26,448 nucleotides of DNA from Methylococcaceae bacterium UBA662 (GTDB taxonomy: Bacteria > Pseudomonadota > Gammaproteobacteria > Methylococcales > Methylomonadaceae): positions 1 through 26,448 of the forward strand of contig DBNW01000075.1 in the NCBI GenBank assembly GCA_002299425.1, read 5' to 3'. Shown here one piece after another: positions 1-7,155 of the stretch (the first letter of the stretch is position 1; each line of letters begins with the position of its first letter). A program made the translations under genes and the position numbers. The notes below the pieces were generated by a model, which ran no database searches, was not told the origin of the DNA, and saw only the letters and a program-made list of their open reading frames with translations.

Positions 1-540
1 GAACACCTCACCCTAACCGGCACCGCCGCCATCAACGGCACCGGCAATGCCCTGCCCAACAACCTCACCGGCAATACCGGCAACAACACCCTAACCGGCA
101 ATGACGGCAACGACACCTTAAACGGCGGTGCCGGCAACGACACCCTAAACGGCGGTGATGGCACCGACGCCCTAACCGGCGGTGCCGGCAACGACACTTA
201 TGTGGTCGACGCTACCGGCGACACCGTCACCGAAGTATCTGGGCAAGGCACCGACTTAGTGGAGTCCAGCGTCACTTACACCGTACCCGCTAACGTCGAA
301 CACCTCACCCTAACCGGCACGACCAACATCGACGGCACCGGCAATACCCTGCCCAACAACCTCACCGGCAACAGCGGCAACAACACCCTAACCGGCAATG
401 ACGGCAACGACACTTTAAACGGCGGCGACGGCAACGACACCTTAAACGGCGGTGCCGGCAACGACACCCTAAACGGCGGTGATGGCCGAGACACCTTAAC
501 CGGCGGTGCCGGCAACGACACCTTCGTGTTCAGTGCTGTA
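1..540 (+). repeat. 297-bp (99-residue) coding tandem repeat in the RTX gene
   Basis: The motif gaacacctcaccctaaccgg occurs at position 1 and again at 298, giving a period of 297 bp. The two copies are close to identical at DNA level through the LTGT..NLTGN..NNTLTGNDGNDTL stretch. The second copy has five nonapeptides where the first has four, so it carries one extra 27-bp unit. This fits recent duplication and unequal exchange within a repetitive gene; further copies probably lie to the left of the window. Confidence 0.88.
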
Positions 541-813
541 AACCAGACCCCGACCGCCACCCCCGACACCGTCACCGACTTTAGCAGTTCCGGTGCTGGC
601 GGCATCGATAGAATCGACCTAAGAGGCATCTTCGGTGCCGGCATCACCGGCAGCTTCATCACAACCAGATTTACTGCCGCAGGCCAAGTGCGGGCAGTAG
701 CAAGCGACGGCAACACCCTCATCGAAGGCAACACAGCAGGCACCTCTGGTGCTGAGTTCGCCATCACCCTAACCGGCTCCATTTCACTAACGGCCAGCGA
801 TTTTATCTTTTAG
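1..813 (+). CDS. RTX-type calcium-binding repeat protein, C-terminal part (5' end outside window)
   Basis: The frame is open from base 1, so the gene starts upstream; 270 residues are visible and end at TAG 811-813. It carries RTX nonapeptides of the GGxGxDxLx form in two blocks, for example GNDGNDTLN, GGAGNDTLN and GGDGTDALT. Such repeats form Ca2+-binding beta-rolls in proteins exported by type I secretion. Between the blocks is a spacer with YVVDATGDTVTEV and SSVTYTVPANVEHLTLTG, which is typical of long repetitive RTX adhesins and toxins. The last ~95 residues (from NDTFVFSAV, with DTVTDFS and IDRIDL) resemble the serralysin/peptidase-M10 C-terminal domain that carries the secretion signal, and the protein ends in a hydrophobic SDFIF. 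No catalytic domain is visible, so enzyme or adhesin activity cannot be decided. No type I secretion genes are in the window. The family call is firm; the specific function is unknown. Confidence 0.9.
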   Translation, partial: EHLTLTGTAAINGTGNALPNNLTGNTGNNTLTGNDGNDTLNGGAGNDTLNGGDGTDALTGGAGNDTYVVDATGDTVTEVSGQGTDLVESSVTYTVPANVEHLTLTGTTNIDGTGNTLPNNLTGNSGNNTLTGNDGNDTLNGGDGNDTLNGGAGNDTLNGGDGRDTLTGGAGNDTFVFSAVNQTPTATPDTVTDFSSSGAGGIDRIDLRGIFGAGITGSFITTRFTAAGQVRAVASDGNTLIEGNTAGTSGAEFAITLTGSISLTASDFIF

Positions 814-850
814 TAAGCCCTTAACACGCCCTTTAAGGCAAGCCCCTAAC

Positions 851-881
851 AACCCTCAGCCCTTCGGGACTGGGGGTTTTT
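851..881 (+). terminator. Rho-independent terminator of the RTX gene
   Basis: The left arm aaccctcagccc (851-862), a short ttc loop and the right arm gggactgggggtt (866-878) pair with only one bulged A at 869. The hairpin is followed directly by a run of five T (877-881). It lies 38 bp after the RTX stop codon and is correctly oriented for plus-strand transcription. Confidence 0.85.
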
Positions 882-901
882 CACCCCCGGCGCTCAGCTA
901 A

Positions 902-1036
902 ACCACGTTTTTTTACACCGAACCGGCCGGTTTTAACAACGGCAACACCGGCAGCCTGAACTGGACGCTGCCCGATACCGTTACCGACTTTAGCCAGTCA
1001 GGCATCAATGGCAGCGACCGGAACTTTGTGTGCTAA
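902..1036 (+). pseudogene. decayed remnant of an RTX C-terminal (secretion) domain
   Basis: Reading from 902 to TAA 1034-1036 gives 44 residues with no start codon. The stretch PDTVTDFSQSGINGSDR matches the PDTVTDFSSSGAGGIDR region of the intact RTX protein just upstream. The preceding TFFYTEPAG recalls its NDTFVFSAV. The frame is then cut short after DRNFVC, where the intact protein continues with IDLRGI for some 60 residues. It lies beyond the RTX terminator, so it is probably the dead end of a second RTX gene or of a duplication. The similarity is visible by eye, but the extent of the remnant is uncertain. Confidence 0.6.
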
Positions 1037-1082
1037 GCCGTAACGGGGGTTGGCCAACCCATCCAAGCCAACGCCCACCCAC

Positions 1083-1114
1083 AAAAAAACCGCCTGAGTG
1101 CTCCTAAGGCGGTT
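1083..1114 (-). terminator. Rho-independent terminator facing left
   Basis: aaccgcct (1088-1095) and aggcggtt (1107-1114) form a perfect 8-bp stem with an 11-nt loop. On the minus strand the stem is followed by a run of seven T (plus-strand A 1083-1089). On the plus strand no T run follows, so the site acts on leftward transcripts. It needs a minus-strand transcript starting somewhere between here and about 1.3 kb, or read-through from further right. Confidence 0.75.
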
Positions 1115-1289
1115 GTCGGGTATTGCTGCTGTCTGTTCGGTTACGCGCTGTGTCACCCAAGCTACGCCGCTTAGGCTTGCCAGAACGGCTTTTTAGCGTT
1201 AATTTAGCCGCATCTTTGCCTTTTTTAACAGCAAACAGCAACCACCCCAAACGCGCAAACACGGCAAAACGGCAGGGCTGTATCGGCAT
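1104..1289 (-). CDS. small basic hypothetical protein (doubtful)
   Basis: This is a 61-residue open frame from ATG 1289 to TAG 1104-1106; the stop lies in the loop of the leftward terminator. The N-terminal third is mildly hydrophobic (RLGWLLFAV) and the rest is Lys/Arg-rich (KKGKDAAKLTLK, GKPKRRSLGD). I recognise no family. The only support is the well-placed terminator. Against it, the frame overlaps an open plus-strand frame and no ribosome binding site is clear. The same transcript could instead be a small RNA. The stretch 814-1339 otherwise holds the terminator pair and the RTX remnant already listed, and nothing else I can support. Confidence 0.25.
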   Translation of the reverse strand: MPIQPCRFAVFARLGWLLFAVKKGKDAAKLTLKSRSGKPKRRSLGDTARNRTDSSNTRQPP

Positions 1290-1339
1290 TGTCGCGGTGC
1301 CTGCCAGAAGCCTTGTTATTGACTCACCGGTTAAATCTC

Positions 1340-2242
1340 ATGCTTAAAACCACCCCTTTTGCCCTTCACACCCAGCTAGTCGCCTACCCTAAGCTGCCTG
1401 ACAATACCGCAGGCTTAGTGGGCGCACAGGGCTGCTTGCCCGAATCGTTGCTGTTTCGGCATGCAAAACCGGTTATTTTTCCGCCCAAGCCAAGCGAGCC
1501 ACAAGCCAGCATTCAGCAACAGGTGATTTTCGGCGGTTACCTACTGTCCCATTTTGGTCATTTTTTACTCGAATCGCTGTCGCGTTTGTCGGTGTGCCGG
1601 CTGTTCCCGGACACGCCGCTGCTCTGGCTTACGCCGGAGCGCCCGCTGTCTTCGTGGCAGGTCGCACTGTTTAATCAAATCGGCGTTCACAACCGGCACG
1701 TTTTTATTGACCAACCCACCTTGCTGCATGAGGTTATTGTGCCCAACCCGGGGTTTGTCATCAGTGATTTTTTCTCGCCCGAACACGCCGATTTTTTAGC
1801 TACGCTGCACCCGCATGCGGGCCGCACAGGCTCTAAGCTATGGTTGTCACGATCGCAGGCTCGACAAAGAAATCTTATGGCCGGTTATGCTAATGAAGCG
1901 CAGCTTGAGACGCTACTGGAACAACACGGCTGGTGCATTTTCCACCCGCAACACCACACCATCGAACAACAACTGCACGCCTTAGCCGGTGCCAGCCGAC
2001 TGTCCGGCATCGAGGGCTCGGCCTACCATCTGCTGATGCTGTTCCATCGGCTAGAGACGCCCATCGACATGCTCGCGCGCAGAAAAAAACTTCACCCCTC
2101 GTTCGTAACCATCGCGCAACGCAAAAACCTTAACCAGCGCGAACTGGCCGTTGAAAGCGACTTGGTTATGGACAGCCGCGGGGTTAAAAGCCGCCAGTTA
2201 CGCGACCTTTCTGGCATTGTCTCGCTGTTGGAAGAAACCTAA
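1340..2242 (+). CDS. glycosyltransferase family 61-like protein (DUF563)
   Basis: This is a predicted 300-residue soluble protein. The signs of the GT61/DUF563 family are, in order, GGYLLSHFGHFLLESLSRL around residues 60-78, KLWLSRSQ near 168, and the C-terminal block with HPQHHTIEQQLHALAGASR and GIEGSAYHLLMLF. These correspond to the family pattern of a GHFLLE motif, an LYISR-like strand and a GxEGSAxHxxxF donor-site region. Family members transfer sugars onto proteins or glycans; the acceptor here is unknown. I chose ATG 1340; an in-frame TTG at 1289 would add 17 residues of unconvincing sequence, and neither start has a good ribosome binding site. It is flanked by an RTX gene and a barrel protein, so a role in surface glycosylation is possible but only inferred. 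Confidence 0.72.
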   Translation: MLKTTPFALHTQLVAYPKLPDNTAGLVGAQGCLPESLLFRHAKPVIFPPKPSEPQASIQQQVIFGGYLLSHFGHFLLESLSRLSVCRLFPDTPLLWLTPERPLSSWQVALFNQIGVHNRHVFIDQPTLLHEVIVPNPGFVISDFFSPEHADFLATLHPHAGRTGSKLWLSRSQARQRNLMAGYANEAQLETLLEQHGWCIFHPQHHTIEQQLHALAGASRLSGIEGSAYHLLMLFHRLETPIDMLARRKKLHPSFVTIAQRKNLNQRELAVESDLVMDSRGVKSRQLRDLSGIVSLLEET

Positions 2243-2303
2243 ACGGGCAGCACCCCGCAGTACGCAGTGCCTGTCTTTCCAAGCTAAAAATCAGGAGTTA
2301 ACC

Positions 2304-3044
2304 ATGAAGCACGGCTTTACTGCTGTGGTGCTGATGGCTTTTGTCTGCGCGCTAACCCCGCATCAGGCCTATGCCATCCGCCCGTTTGTCACCGACGATG
2401 CCCGCGTGGTCGGACGGCACTTAGGTCAAATCGAGACCTGGCTGGTTGGCAGCCACTATGAGACGATTCACAACGTACTCGGTGCAGTAGGCCCCACCGA
2501 TTGGCTTGAAATTACCACCGGATTCGCCCACGGCGGTGCTTTCAGCGGCCCAGGCAGTGGTTACAGCATTACAGGCCCGCTTTTCCAATTTAAAGCGCTG
2601 GCACGCGAGGCAAAATCGGGGGCTTGGCCAGGCGTAGCGTTTGCGGCGGGTGTGCTGCCACCGATCGGGGAAGGCGCTCTGACACCGCAAGGCGTAGGCA
2701 CCTTTGGTTACCTGATGGCCACACAAGCCTTGCTCGATGACGATTTGCTGCTGCACGTCAATGTAGGCGTTAAAACAACCGACATAAAAACCCAGTGGCT
2801 GACCACAACCACCGGAGGCTTCGGCTTTCAAGCACGCGCTATCGGCAATTGGCACGCGGTCGGAGAAATTTATCATGGCGACCCCTACGACCCGCTGTTA
2901 CGCACCGGGGCAAGTCAAATTGGCTTTCGCTACATTCCCAACGAGCGCGTGCAGTTTGATGGCACCTTAGGCTCAACCTTGGCAGAAGACAGCGAACAAT
3001 GGTGGACATTCGGCGTTCGCCTTGTTAGCGATCCGCTTTGGTAA
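2304..3044 (+). CDS. secreted or outer-membrane beta-barrel-like protein of unknown function
   Basis: This is a 246-residue protein whose start is well supported by tcaggag seven bases before ATG 2304; the open frame upstream of that is not part of the gene. Residues 1-24 form a signal peptide (hydrophobic core TAVVLMAFVCAL, cleavage near AYA/IRP). The mature part begins IRPFVTDDARVVG and shows alternating short amphipathic strands (DWLEITTGFAHGG, LLLHVNVGVKTT, GFRYIPNERVQFDGTLGS). It ends in an aromatic Trp after GVRLVSDPLW, as outer-membrane barrels often do. I read it as an orphan outer-membrane protein similar in style to the transporter-like 'MetA-pathway' barrels, but no firm family name follows from the sequence. 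It lies 61 bp after the GT61 gene and may be co-transcribed with it. Confidence 0.7.
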   Translation: MKHGFTAVVLMAFVCALTPHQAYAIRPFVTDDARVVGRHLGQIETWLVGSHYETIHNVLGAVGPTDWLEITTGFAHGGAFSGPGSGYSITGPLFQFKALAREAKSGAWPGVAFAAGVLPPIGEGALTPQGVGTFGYLMATQALLDDDLLLHVNVGVKTTDIKTQWLTTTTGGFGFQARAIGNWHAVGEIYHGDPYDPLLRTGASQIGFRYIPNERVQFDGTLGSTLAEDSEQWWTFGVRLVSDPLW

Positions 3045-3056
3045 AACGGCCTACAA

Positions 3057-3098
3057 CGGGCAATGCTGGCAGGGTTCGTGCTGCCCGCCTCGGTTTTT
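3057..3098 (+). terminator. possible terminator between convergent operons
   Basis: cgggca (3057-3062) pairs with tgcccg (3082-3087), and inner GC/GC pairs are possible. A run of five T follows at 3094-3098 after a 6-nt gap. It sits between the plus-strand barrel gene and the stop of the minus-strand ABC operon. The stem is imperfect, so the call is weak. Confidence 0.35.
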
Positions 3099-3107
3099 GC
3101 TAACCGA

Positions 3108-4427
3108 CTATTTTTGCCGACGAACCCACCACACCCACACCCCGCCCAACATAAACAGCGTTGGCAACGCCAATAAAAAACCAAAACCCATCCAAGCGAC
3201 AGCCGATGAGGACAACTGCAAGGTTTTATCAGTAGCCACTTTTACCGGAATGTCGATCGCGTTGTCATCCTGGATTAACCAGTTAACGGCCCGAAACCCC
3301 ATGTCCAAGTTGCCGACATTATCTAGGTAAGCGTTGGCGATAAAATCACCGTCACCTAGCACCAGTAGGCGTTGTTCGTGGCCGTTGACGGTGCGGGTCA
3401 AGGCCCAACCGAAAGGCAAAGGGCCTTTTTGCTCGGATTTGTCCAACACCGGCGCGTCTTTGCTCGGGCCGGTTTCCCGCCAACTGGTATCCGTGCTTAG
3501 CCAAACAGGTTGAGCCTTAAAGCCTTTGTCTTGGCCTGCTGCCAAAACTGCTACGCCGGGGTAAACCGTGATCATCTGCATACCCCGGAAAATCGGGTGG
3601 TCTGGGTAGGTGGTAGCGATGATAATGCTCAAGTCGTCTAGGCCAAACAGCTTGCCGCCTTTGTCGGCGAGCATTCCTGGCAATTGCACGATGCCTAGGT
3701 GTTGCAACAAAGGTGCTAAATAGCGGTTTTCTGGATCCGTCAACAGCAACAGGTTGCCGCCCCGGTCCAGATAATTTTTAATGGTTTTAATTTCTGCCGG
3801 CAGCAAGGCGGCGCGTGGCCCGGCGATGGCCAAAAGCCGGGAATTCTCCGGCACCGCCGCCGTTAAGGCTAAATTTAAGTCAACCGCCGTGATATTGCGC
3901 TGCGCTAAGGCTTGGCCAAAGCGGCCGTAATCGAAATTAGCAACGCCTGAGGCAGCGCGTTCGCCGTGCCCGGTCAAAAAACTGATCCAGCGCTGCTGGG
4001 CATGGCTTAACTGAAACAGCGCGTTGGTCAAGGCCGACTCGTCCAGAAAATTGATTTTCTGGCTACGACCCTGGTACTCCACCAGAACCGCACCCTGCGG
4101 CCCGATTTCCAGCTCGCGGACCCGTTCCGGCTGACTGGCCGGATCCACAAACCGGTAACTGAAGTTGGCCTTATGGCGCTGGTAACGGGCCAGTAACTGG
4201 CCAATTTGCAGCCGCAGCGACTGCGCCCGGCCAATGTAAGCGGTGATTTGCACCGGGTCCGGCAACGCTTCAAGCAGCTTAATGGTCGCCGGCGACAAAC
4301 GGTTGCTGGCTCTGTCGGTCAGGTCGAATTGCCACGCATAGCGCAGCCCCGGCCAGGCCATCGCCAGCAGCAGCAAGACTCCAGCCCAGGTGATCAAACA
4401 ATGCCGTTGCCGTAAGTTCACGTTCAT
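3108..4427 (-). CDS. GldG-like auxiliary component of an ABC transport system
   Basis: This is a 439-residue protein with one N-terminal membrane helix (LITWAGVLLLLAMAWPGL, about 11-28) and one at the C terminus (about 412-435, followed by RRQK). Between them lies a large periplasmic domain of the ABC-type 'uncharacterised transport system' family (GldG/DUF4350-like). Visible family signs are FDLTDRASNRLSPATIKLL near the N terminus, ISFLTGHGERA in the middle, and GGNLLLLTDPENR followed by LVLGDGDFIANAYLDNVGN in the second half. The start ATG overlaps the stop of the permease gene (ATGA at 4424-4427). In Bacteroidetes the family supports gliding; in proteobacteria the same three-gene set is common and its substrate is unknown. 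No gliding role is claimed here. Confidence 0.8.
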   Translation of the reverse strand: MNVNLRQRHCLITWAGVLLLLAMAWPGLRYAWQFDLTDRASNRLSPATIKLLEALPDPVQITAYIGRAQSLRLQIGQLLARYQRHKANFSYRFVDPASQPERVRELEIGPQGAVLVEYQGRSQKINFLDESALTNALFQLSHAQQRWISFLTGHGERAASGVANFDYGRFGQALAQRNITAVDLNLALTAAVPENSRLLAIAGPRAALLPAEIKTIKNYLDRGGNLLLLTDPENRYLAPLLQHLGIVQLPGMLADKGGKLFGLDDLSIIIATTYPDHPIFRGMQMITVYPGVAVLAAGQDKGFKAQPVWLSTDTSWRETGPSKDAPVLDKSEQKGPLPFGWALTRTVNGHEQRLLVLGDGDFIANAYLDNVGNLDMGFRAVNWLIQDDNAIDIPVKVATDKTLQLSSSAVAWMGFGFLLALPTLFMLGGVWVWWVRRQK

Positions 4428-5182
4428 CCCGGCAACCGCTCGGCCGCCAAATGACGCACACTAAGCCACAAAAAAAGCAGGCAAAATGCCAAAAAATAGC
4501 TGAGGTTGGCAGTGTCCAACAGACCGCTTTGCAGGCCTTGAAAATGCCTAAGCAGCGACCACTGCGCCAACCAAGCATCCGGCGCATCACCCAGTGCCGT
4601 ACCCCAACCCAACAACCACAGCAGCATCAGTGCTCCAAAAGTGGATACCGCCGCCACCGCCGGGTGTGGACTGATGCAGGACAAATAAACCCCCAACGCT
4701 GCAAACGCAGCCACCAACAACATCAACGCCAAAACATTGGCAAACAGCTTGCCAAAATCCAAGCTTCCGCCAACCAGCAACGCCAACGGCATCAATGTCA
4801 CCAACACCACAACCAACCCTAACAAAGCCAACACACCCAGAAATTTGCCCAGCACCAGCTCAGTTAGCGATACCGGGGCAGACAACAGCAGCGGCAGGGT
4901 TTTATTGCGGCGTTCTTCGCAGATGCTGCGCATAGTCAATAAAGGTGTCACCAGCAACAAAATAATGCCGGCGTTGCCAAACAAAGCCGGAACAACGGCA
5001 TCGGTCAGGCCAGGAGCCTGATCTAAGGCTAACAACTTAGGCTGTAAACTGATAAAAATCTGCACTTGATTTAAAAACAAATAGGCCAAAATGAGCTGCA
5101 AAACGGCCAAAATCACCCAGGCTAGCGGCGATAAAAACAACAGCCGCAACTCTTGGGCGGCAATCGGCAAGGCCGCTTTCAT
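4424..5182 (-). CDS. ABC-2 type permease, GldF-like
   Basis: This is a 252-residue integral membrane protein with about six hydrophobic segments (near residues 15-40, 68-85, 110-135, 145-168, 174-195 and 225-242). It carries the family signature TMRSICEERRNKTLPLLLSAPVS between the second and third, typical of NosY/GldF ABC-2 permeases. It is coupled by ATGA overlaps to the ATPase gene upstream (5179-5182) and to the GldG-like gene downstream. It would form the membrane channel with the ATPase. The substrate is unknown. Confidence 0.85.
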   Translation of the reverse strand: MKAALPIAAQELRLLFLSPLAWVILAVLQLILAYLFLNQVQIFISLQPKLLALDQAPGLTDAVVPALFGNAGIILLLVTPLLTMRSICEERRNKTLPLLLSAPVSLTELVLGKFLGVLALLGLVVVLVTLMPLALLVGGSLDFGKLFANVLALMLLVAAFAALGVYLSCISPHPAVAAVSTFGALMLLWLLGWGTALGDAPDAWLAQWSLLRHFQGLQSGLLDTANLSYFLAFCLLFLWLSVRHLAAERLPG

Positions 5183-6105
5183 AAGGGTTGGGTTCCAGTC
5201 ACGTTGATAAAAATTTCTTCAATTGAGGGGTAAACGGGGGTTAACTCCAGCAGTTCCCAACCGGCTGCGGCAACGGTCTCAGCAATTTTCAGACTGGGAT
5301 TGAGTGCCGCTTGGTGGTGAACTTTCAGCCGCACATCCGTTAGCTGTTCAACAGCAACCACGCCAGGAATGGCCAACAGCACAGCACTGTTCATAGGATG
5401 GGCGGTGGCCACCCATAAAGCTGAAGCTTCGGTACGGCTATTTAGATGGGCGATGCAGTCACTGAACACGAACGCCCCCTGATGAATGATGTGCACATGA
5501 CTGCACAATGCTGCCACTTCGGTGAGTACATGGGTAGACCAGATAATGCCGCGCTCCTGCCCCAGGGTGCGGATTAATTCCCGAATCTCGCGGATTTGCA
5601 ACGGGTCTAGGCCAACCGTAGGCTCATCTAAAACCAGCACTTTAGGGTTGTGTAATAAAGTCTGGGCAATGCCGACCCGCTGCTGGTAGCCCTTAGAAAG
5701 ATGCCCCAACAAGCGCTTTGCAACCGCTGTCAAGCCGCATTGGTCGAGCACACGGGCAATGGCCTTTTTGCTTGCCAGGCGTTCCATGCCCTGCAATTGG
5801 GTGCAAAAACGCAAAAATTCGGTCACTGTCAAACCCAGATACAAAGGTGGCGTATCGGGCAAATAGCCTAAATGCCGTTTGGCGGCTATCGGCTGCTGAA
5901 GCAAATCAAAACCGTTGATTACAATTCGTCCGGCACTGGGGGCGAGGTTTCCGGCCAACATTTGCAGCAGGGTAGTTTTGCCAGCACCGTTAACGCCTAA
6001 CAAGCCGGCGACTTGCCCGCAGGCCAGGGAAAAACTAACATCCCGGACGGCGCACTGCTTGCCGTAATACCGCGATAACCCGGATACCTGTACTAAATCG
6101 GCCAT
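5179..6105 (-). CDS. ABC transporter ATP-binding protein, GldA-like
   Basis: This is a 308-residue nucleotide-binding subunit. The motifs are complete: Walker A GVNGAGKTT (37-45), signature LSKGYQQR (136-143), Walker B VLVLDEP with D160 and E161, and H-loop His192 in WSTHVL. A ~75-residue C-terminal extension after the ATPase core is usual for GldA/CcmA-like proteins of ABC-2 exporters. I chose ATG 6105; a TTG two codons earlier (6111) overlaps the hflD stop and is the other possible start. It pairs with the permease that follows it. Translation is probably coupled to hflD. Confidence 0.88.
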   Translation of the reverse strand: MADLVQVSGLSRYYGKQCAVRDVSFSLACGQVAGLLGVNGAGKTTLLQMLAGNLAPSAGRIVINGFDLLQQPIAAKRHLGYLPDTPPLYLGLTVTEFLRFCTQLQGMERLASKKAIARVLDQCGLTAVAKRLLGHLSKGYQQRVGIAQTLLHNPKVLVLDEPTVGLDPLQIREIRELIRTLGQERGIIWSTHVLTEVAALCSHVHIIHQGAFVFSDCIAHLNSRTEASALWVATAHPMNSAVLLAIPGVVAVEQLTDVRLKVHHQAALNPSLKIAETVAAAGWELLELTPVYPSIEEIFINVTGTQPL

Positions 6106-6107
6106 GT

Positions 6108-6734
6108 TCAAGCCAATCCGGCTATTAAACGTTCCAGTTCTTGTTGAATTTTAGTGCGCTGGAACAACAGCTTCCAGCGCCTACCGCCACATTGCCGCCA
6201 CAAAATCACCGACCGCATACCCGCTAACAAGCAAGCCCGGATAGTATCGGCTGTTTCAAGCCGTGACAAATGGTTAGGCAGGCCATTAACCATGATTTTA
6301 GGCTGCAAGGTACTGACCGTCCGCACATACACTTCGGCAAGTCCAGATAACACGTTTTCATGCATCAGGCCGAAACTTTCAGCTTGCGCCTGAGCCTTGC
6401 AGACCCCCGTTTCGATGATTTTCAGTAAATCTTTGCGTTGGCTCAACGGGTTTTCCAAAAACACCAGGGTAGCCGCATAACGGGCTTGGTCAGGCTTGAC
6501 ATTTTTGTAACTGAGCATTTGTTGGTTGAGCTGGGCCAGCCCTACGCTAAGACCGGCTAAACCGCCGTACACGTCAATAACGCTGTCGGAATCAATTTTT
6601 AAAATGCTGCCGATACTTGCTGCTAGTGCGCCGCTGTCCGCCGTACCCGTAGTCGCCAACTGCTGCACTAAGACCGCCGCTTGAGCGACGCCCGCTAAGG
6701 CGATCGCTTGGTTTTGTGTGTTTTTTAATTCCAT
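6108..6734 (-). CDS. hflD: high-frequency lysogenization protein HflD homologue
   Basis: This is a 208-residue, mostly helical protein. It begins with the conserved QAIALAGVAQAAVLVQQLA, continues with DVYGGLAGLSVGLAQL and a mid-protein RYAATLVFLE.KL-type stretch (RYAATLVFLENPLSQRKD), and ends in the conserved IRACLLAGMRSVILWRQCGGRRWKLLF. Length and pattern fit HflD, a peripheral inner-membrane protein. In E. coli it interacts with phage lambda CII and is usually encoded between mnmA and purB. Here it instead heads an ABC operon and is separated from the ATPase gene by 2 bp or overlaps it. The link to the transporter is positional only. Confidence 0.9.
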   Translation of the reverse strand: MELKNTQNQAIALAGVAQAAVLVQQLATTGTADSGALAASIGSILKIDSDSVIDVYGGLAGLSVGLAQLNQQMLSYKNVKPDQARYAATLVFLENPLSQRKDLLKIIETGVCKAQAQAESFGLMHENVLSGLAEVYVRTVSTLQPKIMVNGLPNHLSRLETADTIRACLLAGMRSVILWRQCGGRRWKLLFQRTKIQQELERLIAGLA

Positions 6735-6777
6735 AAGGCATTGCTAACCAGGGTTTAGGTTGTTATCGTACCAAGAA

Positions 6778-6843
6778 GCAACAGGGCTGTTCAACGCATA
6801 ACGCCAGCCACCCGCCTAGGCGGAATGCGGTGGCTCCTGTTGC
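6778..6843. repeat. nested inverted repeat between hflD and the copper operon
   Basis: The outer arms gcaacagg (6778-6785) and cctgttgc (6836-6843) are perfect complements. Inside them agccacc (6806-6812) pairs with ggtggct (6829-6835), and the centre holds the palindrome ccgcctaggcgg (6812-6823). The two right-hand arms are directly adjacent, while the left arms are separated by a 20-nt stretch. It lies in the divergent promoter region (6735-6920). It could be an operator, a bidirectional structured leader, or a REP-like extragenic palindrome; the sequence does not decide. I saw no clear CueR- or CsoR-type box or convincing -35/-10 pair nearby. Confidence 0.65.
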
Positions 6844-6920
6844 AGAAAACCCCAGCATTGTACCCGCAGTTTTTAATAAAACCGAAAACCGCATAGCCCA
6901 GCCTAATTTGGAGAACAAAC

Positions 6921-7136
6921 ATGACCGAATCCCTTGTACTGAAAGTTGCCGGTATGAAATGCGGCGGCTGCGAAACCCTCATCACAACCAAATTAACGGC
7001 CCTTGCCGGCATTACCGAGGCAGTAGCCTCCAGCAAAGAAGGCTCGGTTCGTCTGGTGTTTGACGCAGCCTTGACCCACCCTGACGCCATCGCGGCGGCC
7101 ATCGCCGAAGCCGGCTTTACCGTAGTCCACGCTTAA
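6921..7136 (+). CDS. copZ: heavy-metal-associated domain protein, CopZ-like copper chaperone
   Basis: This is a 71-residue protein consisting of a single HMA (ferredoxin-like) domain. The metal-binding loop GMKCGGC has Cys14 and Cys17, and the usual beta-alpha-beta pattern ends in AIAEAGFTVV. Proteins of this kind carry Cu(I) in the cytoplasm and hand it to P1B-type ATPases. The ribosome binding site ggag lies at 6910-6913, seven bases before ATG. It is followed after 19 bp by the CopA-type ATPase, which fits partnership. CxxC with Gly-Gly between the Cys is less common than MxCxxC with Ala/Gly-His but is well within the family. The metal could in principle be another soft ion. Confidence 0.85.
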   Translation: MTESLVLKVAGMKCGGCETLITTKLTALAGITEAVASSKEGSVRLVFDAALTHPDAIAAAIAEAGFTVVHA

Positions 7137-7155
7137 CCCACGGGCGAGTTAACAC

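Noticed and set aside
1..540. Regular direct repeats that might suggest a CRISPR array
   Set aside because: The repeats are in frame, encode RTX nonapeptides and have no unique spacers of constant length.
276..782. Long minus-strand open frame (168 residues) opposite the RTX gene
   Set aside because: It is the complement of a GC-rich, repetitive Gly/Asp/Thr coding region; its product is a repetitive PPFKVSLPS pattern with no family character, and the plus frame is clearly an RTX protein.
1123..1347. Plus-strand 74-residue open frame before the GT61 gene
   Set aside because: It overlaps the GT61 start region and the leftward terminator, has no ribosome binding site and no recognisable features.
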